DNA of 57,423 nt, from the IMG/VR virus record IMGVR_UViG_3300030329_003887, positions 1 to 57,423 of that record; one strand, written 5' to 3'. Source of the stretch: a virus. Each line of letters begins with the position of its first letter. Within the stretch, counting starts at the first letter, position 1. Both the position numbers and the translations under genes were made by a program. Shown here one piece after another: positions 41,672-48,941 of this stretch. The notes under the pieces are model-generated. The model saw only the letters and a program-made list of their open reading frames with translations, did not search any database and was not told where the DNA came from.

Positions 41672-42996
41672 CAGTTCCCTCCAACATCGATGTAAGTCCA
41701 CTCTTTGCGGGGCTTACCTTTGGGGCGCGAAGTGCTCATAACAATGACTTGGCAGTCAATGGATTCGAGCGCGGCCATGGTCTTAGCCAAAGTTTTCATA
41801 TCCCACATTCGGTCATCTAAAATAATGACTGCGGGATTCTCTTCTCCCCTGAAAGAGACAAGAGCCGCCGCCATTGCGCCGAGTGTCCGAGCTTCTGTAC
41901 TACCGGACAGGGCCTGATGGAAACCACCTTCCCGCTCCAGTCCGATAGTTATCCCGCCCGAATCAGATATTTGAAATACATCACCCTTGGGCAGGAAGGT
42001 GTTGACTTTGGAAGAAAACTTTTCCCAAATATTATTCTTATTTAGGAGAGCTGCGCGAACTAGTTTTAATCCTTCTTCGAGTTCACTATAGACTTCAATC
42101 TCCTGAGAGAAGCCATCTGTAGTTTGTTTGATCTCTATGACAGATTGATAATCAGACAGCTCGCGCATCTTATCTAGCAGTCTCGCTCGGCAAACATTAA
42201 TGCTTCCCATCGCTTTGAGTTCTTCTGGCGAGCCCAAAGCTTGAAGTTGTTCGCGGACTACTCCCATTGCACGTTCTTTAAAGTCAGCCTCGCCCGGACC
42301 AGAAGAATAAGCCTGATACATATTCCGTAACTTGGCAAGTTTCTGGGCCTTTTCTAGATCTTCCCACAAAGGTGTGAGGTCAGCTTCGCTTACAGCGGTG
42401 ATGCTTTTTTGTTCCAGCATCTTTTTGCCCGAAGAGGCCAAAGAGGAATATTCTCTTTTCTTCTTACCCATTAAAGTAATGAGCTTATTCAGATCCGTTT
42501 CCTTAGCCTGAGTTCTGTCGGATAAGGATTCGCCAAACTCAGCGCCCAAAGCTTCCAGCAGGTCTTCCCAATCGAAGTCAATGGATTTATGGAACTCAGA
42601 ATAAAAGAAGCTCCGGATCGTATCATCACTTGACGACATCAAAGCTTTAAGCTCATTGATCGGAAGGGCGTGCCCCATTTGACCAGAGTTCTTTGGTGCT
42701 TTCCCAGCCTCTAGTCTCCACTCGGCAACCTCTCCAGTATCCAGTTGAGCGGTAGCCTTAACGCTAGCGTTTCCTTCGGGCATCAGACGGCCCAAAAACT
42801 TCCCGCTCTTAACGGGCTTATCTCGGTACAGGATTCCAGAAGCTGAACCTGTAAGGGCAAGCTGTACCGCTTCTGCGATAGTACTTTTTCCGCTCTCGTT
42901 CGGTCCAACCAGAAGGGTATACTGCCCTAGATGGGTTGTTCGGGGTAACCCATCCGGGCTTTTAACATTTGTCGTGATTACTCTTACAAAGCTCAT
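41671..42996 (-). CDS. Compact SMC/RecF/Rad50-like ATPase (441 aa)
   Basis: Walker A GPNESGKST (about 31-39), a short central coiled coil (roughly 165-300), ABC signature-like ALSGSTEARTLGAM, Walker B AVIILDDRMWD and a C-terminal D-loop/H-loop region (VIVMSTSRP). Unlike Rad50/SbcC (about 1,000 aa or more), the coil is only ~100 residues, closer to RecF or OLD-type ATPases. No nuclease domain is attached and no SbcD-like partner is nearby; the Cas4-like nuclease 5 kb upstream could be a partner. Probably works in replication or repair of phage DNA ends. Confidence 0.83.
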   Translation of the reverse strand: MSFVRVITTNVKSPDGLPRTTHLGQYTLLVGPNESGKSTIAEAVQLALTGSASGILYRDKPVKSGKFLGRLMPEGNASVKATAQLDTGEVAEWRLEAGKAPKNSGQMGHALPINELKALMSSSDDTIRSFFYSEFHKSIDFDWEDLLEALGAEFGESLSDRTQAKETDLNKLITLMGKKKREYSSLASSGKKMLEQKSITAVSEADLTPLWEDLEKAQKLAKLRNMYQAYSSGPGEADFKERAMGVVREQLQALGSPEELKAMGSINVCRARLLDKMRELSDYQSVIEIKQTTDGFSQEIEVYSELEEGLKLVRAALLNKNNIWEKFSSKVNTFLPKGDVFQISDSGGITIGLEREGGFHQALSGSTEARTLGAMAAALVSFRGEENPAVIILDDRMWDMKTLAKTMAALESIDCQVIVMSTSRPKGKPRKEWTYIDVGGN

Positions 42997-43205
42997 TGTT
43001 CCTCCCAGTACTTTTGAGCGTAGTTTCGGATTACAGCCTCATAGACTGCGCTTGGCTGGTTTTTGCCTGTTCGCCAGCGTCGAACACTTGTAGAACTCGG
43101 GTTGATATTATTGGGGAGTTCGCCTCCGATAGCTACAGCTATCTTTTCATCTGAGATACCCGCCCCCCGAAGCTCAACTAAGATTTCTTGGATTGCTTTT
43201 TTCAT
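42993..43205 (-). CDS. HTH regulator, Cro/CI-like (70 aa)
   Basis: GISDEKIAVAIGG...PSSTSVRRWRTGKNQPSAVY matches the helix-turn-helix of Cro/XRE proteins ('ISDEKIA ... S.TSVRRW..G...P'). Start overlaps the end of the 159-aa gene by 32 bp; its stop overlaps the ATPase start (ATGA). Its place inside the replication operon suggests a DNA-binding accessory or transcription timer rather than a lysogeny repressor. Confidence 0.75.
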   Translation of the reverse strand: MKKAIQEILVELRGAGISDEKIAVAIGGELPNNINPSSTSVRRWRTGKNQPSAVYEAVIRNYAQKYWEEQ

Positions 43206-43653
43206 TTTTAGGTCCGTTGACTATGACGCGATAACCACGGGTCCAGTCGTCCGCGTCAACCGCTTGAACCCCAGTAACTTTCATGAGTTTTTCGCCGTCC
43301 CTGTCCCAAAGGAACAGGTCTCTTTCGGCTTGAAGTGCATTATCGAGGATTCCGGCAGTGGCTCTCCCGCAATACTCACTGGGCACGACAAACATATGGT
43401 AACATATGTCGCCAGTTGTTGAGTGCCTTCGAGTCACTACTTTTTTCTGCCATGCTTCCCAGTCTCCACGCCATGTCATGCGATGCTCTTTGCGGCCCGA
43501 GATCACATAGACAGCGGGAGAAGAATCTCCGAACTTCTTTAAGAATCTTTTCTTCAGAAAGTCCTCAAGCTCGACACGCTGTGTAGCTATTTCGGATGGG
43601 CGGTCAGTCGCAGAGTGTGCGTAGAAAACACCTAGATGTTTTGGTCTAGCCAT
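43174..43653 (-). CDS. Hypothetical Rossmann-like protein (159 aa)
   Basis: Not firmly recognised. N-terminal KHLGVFYAHSATDRPSEIATQ is a strand-loop-helix start, and YHMFVVPSEYCGRATAGILD followed by NALQAERDLFLWD resembles the central 'G-x(3)-E-x(2)-A-x(3)-G ... D' of the nucleoside deoxyribosyltransferase or related SLOG/TIR-like folds. The catalytic Glu is not clear (position is ILD). A nucleotide-handling or signalling role is a guess. Confidence 0.68.
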   Translation of the reverse strand: MARPKHLGVFYAHSATDRPSEIATQRVELEDFLKKRFLKKFGDSSPAVYVISGRKEHRMTWRGDWEAWQKKVVTRRHSTTGDICYHMFVVPSEYCGRATAGILDNALQAERDLFLWDRDGEKLMKVTGVQAVDADDWTRGYRVIVNGPKNEKSNPRNLS

Positions 43654-43864
43654 CGTCTGCCCCCAAATATGCCAGCTTCTTTAGCTTTCTCTTGGCTGCC
43701 CTTTCTGCGCCAATCTTTGCAGTGTAGTGCCCAACAAAGACTGGAATAGCGAGCGGAGCGCTGGACTCTTCTGGGCGAAGCTCATCCTTACAGATGACTA
43801 GCCTCCAACACTTCCCATCTTTGGGGGCATCTTTCAGGTTAAATATTCGGTGGGTGTAGGGCAT
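43646..43864 (-). CDS. Small basic hypothetical protein (72 aa)
   Basis: Not recognised. ATG 43864 directly follows the DNA polymerase stop with AAGGAGGT. A beta-strand start (RIFNLKDAPKDGKCWRLVIC) and a basic helix (KIGAERAAKRKLKKLAYLG). Its stop overlaps the next gene by 8 bp. Likely a replication accessory by position. Confidence 0.68.
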   Translation of the reverse strand: MPYTHRIFNLKDAPKDGKCWRLVICKDELRPEESSAPLAIPVFVGHYTAKIGAERAAKRKLKKLAYLGADDG

Positions 43865-46420
43865 TTATACCTCCTTCCAGTTCATGCCTATTTCTGCCTC
43901 TGCTGTATAAGTCAGCCGTGGATTGACCCTTCGCCTTCGGGTCATGGCTGCTTGCAGAAACTCTCTTGTTTTTTCCGCATCCTTTTCCTCTACTTCGAAA
44001 AGGAGCGAGTCATGGCACTGATTAATCAGGCCGGTTTTCCCTTCAAAATCAAAGGGTATTGCTTCAAACTCGACATCATCAACGGCGGTCGTCGAATAGC
44101 CTACATTCCCAGTCACTAGCTGGAGCATAGACTCATGAACAACGACGGCACCGCCTGATTGGATTGGATGATTAACGAGTTCGTTTATCTTTTCTTCATC
44201 TTTGAAGTCCCGCCTTCGACCCCATAGCGGGTCGGCCACGAAACCGTCTTGTCGATAACCATTACGTGTTTTTTCCCACCATTCTGGTATTTCCGGGTCC
44301 GCTTTTTGTAGTCCTCGGACAACGTCTCGAATGTCACGCTTCGTAAGGTGCGCGTAGATGAGTTTCCCATCGTCGTCTTCGACACTGACAACCTGTTCCC
44401 AGATTTTGGGGACGCTTGCTGCGTATTGCCATGCGTATCGGACATTTTTGGTAACGCCTCGCGTAGATTTAAAAGTTCCTTTTCCTTTCTTTGTCCTTTC
44501 TTCCGGCGCGCCGTCGAGGGACCAGATGCTTTTGCCATAAACGATTTCCATTGTTTCATTGTGGGGGTCTAGGCCCGAGTTGATAATGTCTAGAAGCCGG
44601 TCAGCCTCCGCTGTTTCAGCGATGAACCGGAGTTCAAGTTGGTCAGCATCAGCCCCAACAAAGACATGACCTTCTTGTGGAACAAAGATATCCCTCAAAT
44701 CATAAGGAATATTCTGGGCATTCGGTGCACTGGAAGAGTATCGACCCGTAGCAGGCAAACGATTGTACGCGGGATGTACCCGCCCATCAGGCAAAACCAA
44801 TCCACCAGACTTCAGTGGGTTTATATATGTGCTCAATAGCTTAGAGTATCTTCTGATCAGCCTGATCGATTGAATAAAAGTATTCCGCTCTTCATCCAGA
44901 CCGTACTCTGTAAGTATCCGACGAAGAGAATCATCGTCTGTGCTGGGGTCGCCTGACTTCTCGTTGTACTTGACGGGAGACAGATTCCAATCAGAGAAAA
45001 GAATCTTTCGCACTTGGGCAGAGGAGTTGGGATTAAAGTCTTTCGGCCCTATCTGTAAGCATGTGTATCGATGCTCTCGAAGCTCTGACTGAAAGGCAAG
45101 CTCGTGTTGTAGCAGCTTACTCTGGTCTACAAACATTCCCATCTTCTGCATCTTGCAGCCGATATCTTGAAGCGTATGCTCACGCCCAATCAAAGATGTC
45201 TGCTCACGCTTTTTAATGACTCGCCCGAGAGGCTTGGCAATAGCAGCAGTTACTGCACAATCTTTTGCGCAATAAGTGTGCAGCTCATTGTCCGTCCGAG
45301 CATTAACGGCGGTGTGGTCTGACTTCCATGACTCAGTAAAATCAGTGTACCGGGAGCCTACGAAGCCCAAGTTATGGGGCATTTCGTTATTCGCAAGCAG
45401 GTGCAGAAGAAGCGTATCTGCAGAAAGGTGAGGTGTTATTCCGAAAAACCTTTCACAAACAAGGCGGTCATACTGCCCAGCGTTATGCCCAAGGAGTGGG
45501 ACAGGGGGATTCGTGAGATAGTCAGAGATTAAGTTCTTGACCATGTGTTCATCAAAGAGACTGAAGAACCGGGTTTTCCCATCAATACTCAAGATAGGGA
45601 TCACCATACTGAAGCTGGTATTGGCAAAACCGATACAACGTAGACGCGCCTCCATGGGATTCTTGGCATCGGTCTCAACGTCGTAGGCAACAGGCTTACC
45701 CATCTGGGTCAGCTTATAGAAGCCATCAACGACATCCTGAACAGTAGTGGGAAAGAAGAGTTGGGGATCTTTCCAAGAAAGTTTCCCAGCAAAAAACCTA
45801 CTACCCTTGGCGATGTCGTGTTGAAAAGTATCTCGCCACTTGGGCGACATGATTACGAATGCGGGGTGCAACGTGTGGACCACTTGGATCTCGATAGAAG
45901 AATCCCAAGGAGCCGGAATCGTCTCGCACGTCCCGCGAAGTTTCATTATTGAGGGGTTGCCACCCCTTAAAGCAGCAGAAGCATCTGCGCCTAAACATAT
46001 GAATTTATTGAATTTTTTAAGGTTAGAATAAAGTCGAGGGCGACATGCATTGTGGGGCGTTGGCCACTGCTCTTGGTCTTTATTCCTTCTGGTCCGGTTC
46101 CTTCTACCGAGTCGGAGCATGTAACCGGAGAGGTCATTCTCTTTGGGCCGACAGCCCAGAACATTATCCAGAAAACAATCTGTCCTCTTTATCCCAACCA
46201 GCTCCAGAGCAGCCTGAAGTTCTAGACCGCCCGGACCCACAAAGGGGCGTCCTTCTTGAACTTCATGTCCGCCGGGGAAGTCTCCGATAATCGCAATCCG
46301 ATCATCCGAATGTTCTTCCGCCCCGACTGGACTGAAATCGCCGGAGCGATGCAGGTCGCACCCCAAAGGGCACGACCTGCAAAGGGCTCCATTCAACGGT
46401 TGGAGTTGACTACTCATCAT
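43865..46420 (-). CDS. Uracil-DNA glycosylase / 3'-5' exonuclease / family A DNA polymerase fusion (851 aa)
   Basis: Three enzymes in one chain. Residues ~10-215 are a family-4 type UDG: Fe-S cysteines C14, C17, C90 and C126, GDFPGGHEVQEGRPFVGPGG at 46-65 and HTLHPAF at 182-188. Residues ~240-395 are a DnaQ-like exonuclease: D247/E249, N313...D318 and YCAKD (383-387). The rest is PolA: TGRYSSSAPNAQNIP (558-572), motif A DADQLELR (591-598), motif B R654, K658, Y662, Y666-A667 and motif C CHDS (802-805). Y662 equals Klenow 762, tyrosine as in T7, a replicative form. Unusual: A667 where Gly is expected, and Ser for Glu in motif C. ATG 46420 or 46417; overlaps the SSB gene. Confidence 0.93.
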   Translation of the reverse strand: MMSSQLQPLNGALCRSCPLGCDLHRSGDFSPVGAEEHSDDRIAIIGDFPGGHEVQEGRPFVGPGGLELQAALELVGIKRTDCFLDNVLGCRPKENDLSGYMLRLGRRNRTRRNKDQEQWPTPHNACRPRLYSNLKKFNKFICLGADASAALRGGNPSIMKLRGTCETIPAPWDSSIEIQVVHTLHPAFVIMSPKWRDTFQHDIAKGSRFFAGKLSWKDPQLFFPTTVQDVVDGFYKLTQMGKPVAYDVETDAKNPMEARLRCIGFANTSFSMVIPILSIDGKTRFFSLFDEHMVKNLISDYLTNPPVPLLGHNAGQYDRLVCERFFGITPHLSADTLLLHLLANNEMPHNLGFVGSRYTDFTESWKSDHTAVNARTDNELHTYCAKDCAVTAAIAKPLGRVIKKREQTSLIGREHTLQDIGCKMQKMGMFVDQSKLLQHELAFQSELREHRYTCLQIGPKDFNPNSSAQVRKILFSDWNLSPVKYNEKSGDPSTDDDSLRRILTEYGLDEERNTFIQSIRLIRRYSKLLSTYINPLKSGGLVLPDGRVHPAYNRLPATGRYSSSAPNAQNIPYDLRDIFVPQEGHVFVGADADQLELRFIAETAEADRLLDIINSGLDPHNETMEIVYGKSIWSLDGAPEERTKKGKGTFKSTRGVTKNVRYAWQYAASVPKIWEQVVSVEDDDGKLIYAHLTKRDIRDVVRGLQKADPEIPEWWEKTRNGYRQDGFVADPLWGRRRDFKDEEKINELVNHPIQSGGAVVVHESMLQLVTGNVGYSTTAVDDVEFEAIPFDFEGKTGLINQCHDSLLFEVEEKDAEKTREFLQAAMTRRRRVNPRLTYTAEAEIGMNWKEV

Positions 46421-46949
46421 CGATTAGAAAATCGTAGTCATCACCAGCAGCGGGTGCAGCCGAAGGTTTTTCTTCAGCTTTTGGTGCAGCAGCTTCAACT
46501 TCAAAATCAGCAGAAGAGTCTTCGTCACTTACGACAGGAGACCAAGCTGACATCTGATCCCACTGAGCCTTGGGATAGAAGACGTAGCGGGCGTAGCTAC
46601 CGTCTTTTCGCTGACCACTACTGTCAACTTCAGCAGGGGTGTACTGGAAGTAAACGGTGCGTCCAGTGAACTTGTGGAATGGGATCTTTCCACTACTTTG
46701 AAGCTTTGACTCGTCAACACCAGCGGACACCAGAAACGCCTTAACAAAAGGGAGTGTCTTAGGGTTAGCCAAACCAAAGCTCTCACGGTGGCGGATACCA
46801 TCTGTAAGAATATATGCATACAGGCGGTTCGAATCTTCGAAGTACTTAAACTCGACGATTGTTCCTTGGTGCAAACCTGCAGGCAAAATGCCGAGTCCCC
46901 CGGCAGTACTGACGTTCGTAAAATCTAAATCAAGGGCAATTGTTTCCAT
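46410..46949 (-). CDS. Single-stranded DNA-binding protein-like (179 aa)
   Basis: OB-like N-terminal ~125 residues (GILPAGLHQGTIVEFKYFED ... TGRTVYFQYTPAEVD) with an acidic, disordered tail ending DDYDFLIDDE, the layout of replication SSBs whose acidic tip recruits partners. TGGAGT ribosome site. Its stop lies within the polymerase start (11-bp overlap), so polymerase and SSB are translated together. Assignment is by architecture and context. Confidence 0.78.
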   Translation of the reverse strand: METIALDLDFTNVSTAGGLGILPAGLHQGTIVEFKYFEDSNRLYAYILTDGIRHRESFGLANPKTLPFVKAFLVSAGVDESKLQSSGKIPFHKFTGRTVYFQYTPAEVDSSGQRKDGSYARYVFYPKAQWDQMSAWSPVVSDEDSSADFEVEAAAPKAEEKPSAAPAAGDDYDFLIDDE

Positions 46950-47027
46950 TGGAAACTCCAGATGTTTATTGTGAAATGAGGTTTGATAGCCGCTCCCGCA
47001 CAGGGAGGTAAATCCATACGGAAACGA

Positions 47028-47930
47028 CTACCAATCCTCGGAGGTTTTCTCGACAAACATTTCGTCGAGAAGATTGTTGCGGGCGTTCAACAAGATGGCT
47101 CGATGAAGCGCGTCCTGCATAGCCCAACGAATATGGGGAAGTGGGTATTTCGATTGCAGCTTATCAGCAGCGGGCTTTAAAGTCTGCCGCCAGTCTAATA
47201 AGCTACCTTCCAATAGCTTTTTGCTGAGCTGGTCAACGATCTTTTCTTGCCACTCTAAGCCTTTGGGGCGGGGGAAATCGTAGCCCGCACAACGGAGAGC
47301 TTCGGCAAGGTTTATCGGTGCGGGGTCTGGAAAAACAGCAAGCCGGTCACCGCTTACGAACTCGGCATCCGGGCCAGTGCGCAACACATACTTCCAAGGC
47401 GAAGCGGTTGCATCAAACTGAACCCGAGCAACGACATCTGCAAAAGCAGAAAACTGTTCTGGAAGTTGACCCGGCAACTTTGGGCCACCCCGAACGTACT
47501 TACCCGATGAAGTCTTAGGTGGGGTTTCATGGCAGTTAAAGATAACGTGCGTTCCCTTGGCTGTGGCTGTCCGAGCAGCATCCCGCATCAAGAGAACTTG
47601 GTGCCGCAAAGCTCTCCACATGTCACCGAAAGAATGTTTTTGCTCAAGTTGTTGAACGGTCTGCTCAACGAGAAGGGAGAAATCATCCACCACAATCGTG
47701 GGGTATTTGCCTGCGTTAGAAGACACTGCTTTTGCAGCAGACTCCACATCTTTCGGGCAAAGATATTCTATGCCTTCGAGCCCCAAGAAGTTTGTGACGG
47801 GAAGTAATCCACCGGGCTGCGCAATAAACAAACCGCCCGCACCAGCAGCGCCAGTCGCTGTGCTCTTACCGGTTTTGGATGGTCCGTAGATTACGGCTAA
47901 GACTCCTGAACTATCTACTTTCTTAAGCAT
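47028..47930 (-). CDS. RecA-like ATPase of the Sak4/AAA_24 type (300 aa)
   Basis: Walker A GPSKTGKST (16-24), Walker B TIVVDDFS (78-85), then a RecA-like core with HVIFNCHETPPKTSSGKYVR, as in phage single-strand annealing proteins of the Sak4 group, which work with an SSB to pair DNA. Start overlaps the end of the nuclease gene by 8 bp; an SSB-like gene follows at 78 bp. The C-terminal ~90 residues are helical. It is probably the phage recombination/annealing ATPase. Confidence 0.85.
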   Translation of the reverse strand: MLKKVDSSGVLAVIYGPSKTGKSTATGAAGAGGLFIAQPGGLLPVTNFLGLEGIEYLCPKDVESAAKAVSSNAGKYPTIVVDDFSLLVEQTVQQLEQKHSFGDMWRALRHQVLLMRDAARTATAKGTHVIFNCHETPPKTSSGKYVRGGPKLPGQLPEQFSAFADVVARVQFDATASPWKYVLRTGPDAEFVSGDRLAVFPDPAPINLAEALRCAGYDFPRPKGLEWQEKIVDQLSKKLLEGSLLDWRQTLKPAADKLQSKYPLPHIRWAMQDALHRAILLNARNNLLDEMFVEKTSEDW

Positions 47931-48738
47931 TCTCTATTCCCCATTGGCATTGCTCAAACGCATCACACTTTCCATACTTGTGTGTGCAAATCATGTTGGA
48001 AAAAACTCCGGGCCATTCCATAGGAGGTCGGCCCTCATACTTTTGAACCATTTCTTCTACTTCACAGATGTTGGAAACAAACGTGGAGAGAGCGTGTGGA
48101 GCAGGCTCCAACGTGGCTCGATTAAACTGAAAGGGTGCCCGAGTTGTCAGGCGATTGATGATTACACCGCCGAAATCTTTTCCATAACGAGCACGCCCGA
48201 ACATTTGATAGCCAAGCATTTGACCATCGAGGATGTGGGGAGTGAGAGTAACAGAAGTGATTCTGAAAGCTGTCTTGTGGTCCACAATCCAGACTTTCCC
48301 GAACTGGTCTTTCACAATCAAATCGGCGCGTTGTGTATATAGCCACGTACCCCGGAGCTTAGCCCGCAACTCCTCTTCAACAGAAACAACTTCCCAGTTA
48401 TGGTCATCGCCCCAGTGCAGTTGGTATGCATTTACCATATCGCAACAGTGATCAACCAAGTCCATCCATTGTCCACCATTCTTTTCTGCCAACTTCAAGA
48501 TGGCATCCATCGGGGTGTAATAAAGGTTTGGATCACGTCCTGCATCGACTTGTTGTTTACGGGCATAGACATGGGCCAAACCGATATGGACTAAGGAACC
48601 CCGGATAAGCGGCTCGCTTTCTGGGAACGGGACAATACCACTTTCCCGCAAAGCAAACATGCGTAGGCAACGAGCAGCGGATTCGATTCGGTGCCAGCCC
48701 CTCTCAGATGGGCCAGCGTCTAGCAGTATTTTCGACAT
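47923..48738 (-). CDS. PD-(D/E)XK exonuclease with Fe-S cysteines, Cas4/AddB-like (271 aa)
   Basis: RecB-type nuclease: GSLVHIGL with H51, D139 in RADLIVKD, D153-H-K155 in VWIVDHKTA and QMLGYQ (173-178). Four cysteines C24, C251, C258 and C264 match the 4Fe-4S cluster of Cas4/AddB nucleases. It makes single strands for the adjacent RecA-like ATPase and SSB, a typical phage recombination set. AGGAAAC ribosome site; long structured leader upstream (48759-48912). No CRISPR array is present, so it is not an adaptation gene here. Confidence 0.9.
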   Translation of the reverse strand: MSKILLDAGPSERGWHRIESAARCLRMFALRESGIVPFPESEPLIRGSLVHIGLAHVYARKQQVDAGRDPNLYYTPMDAILKLAEKNGGQWMDLVDHCCDMVNAYQLHWGDDHNWEVVSVEEELRAKLRGTWLYTQRADLIVKDQFGKVWIVDHKTAFRITSVTLTPHILDGQMLGYQMFGRARYGKDFGGVIINRLTTRAPFQFNRATLEPAPHALSTFVSNICEVEEMVQKYEGRPPMEWPGVFSNMICTHKYGKCDAFEQCQWGIENA

Positions 48739-48758
48739 TGGTTTCCTGTGTAAAAGGA

Positions 48759-48800
48759 CTGGCTTTTAATCATGCTGGATTAAAGTGTTTTCAAAGCCAG
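48759..48800 (-). promoter_or_regulatory. Leader hairpin before the nuclease gene
   Basis: Outer 8-bp stem CTGGCTTT/AAAGCCAG with inner TTTAATC/GATTAAA around a short loop, about 20 nt before the nuclease ATG. Stable stem in the 5' leader; it may protect the transcript or set ribosome access. Confidence 0.5.
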
Positions 48801-48833
48801 AGAAAAGATTGACACTCGTTTGGAGATAGAAGA

Positions 48834-48912
48834 GGTGAAGGCCCCACACTCTAGATGGGGACATGCTCAGCCCCGAGCAGAGCCGACTTGAACGGCGCAT
48901 GAGGCCCTCACC
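48834..48912 (-). ncRNA. Candidate multi-helix RNA element in the helicase-nuclease spacer
   Basis: An 8-bp closing stem GGTGAGGG/CCTTCACC (48905-48912 with 48834-48841) holds three hairpins: GCCG-TTCAAGT-CGGC (48882-48896), TGCTC-GGGGCT-GAGCA (48864-48879) and CCCCA/TGGGG (48842-48860). The closing stem has a G-U only in the minus RNA (an A-C on the plus strand), which favours the leftward operon transcript. The GTTCAAGTC loop matches the tRNA T-arm consensus, but no tRNA acceptor or anticodon arm fits around it. It could be a riboswitch-like or processing element; unverified. Confidence 0.45.
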
Positions 48913-48941
48913 CCTATAGGTTATCAGGTGTACAACAGATG

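Noticed and set aside
47923-48738. CRISPR Cas4 adaptation gene
   Set aside because: No array, Cas1 or Cas2; the neighbours are phage recombination genes, so it is a phage exonuclease of the same superfamily.
48834-48912. tRNA gene or pseudogene (T-loop-like GTTCAAGTC)
   Set aside because: No acceptor stem, anticodon arm or CCA can be paired around it.
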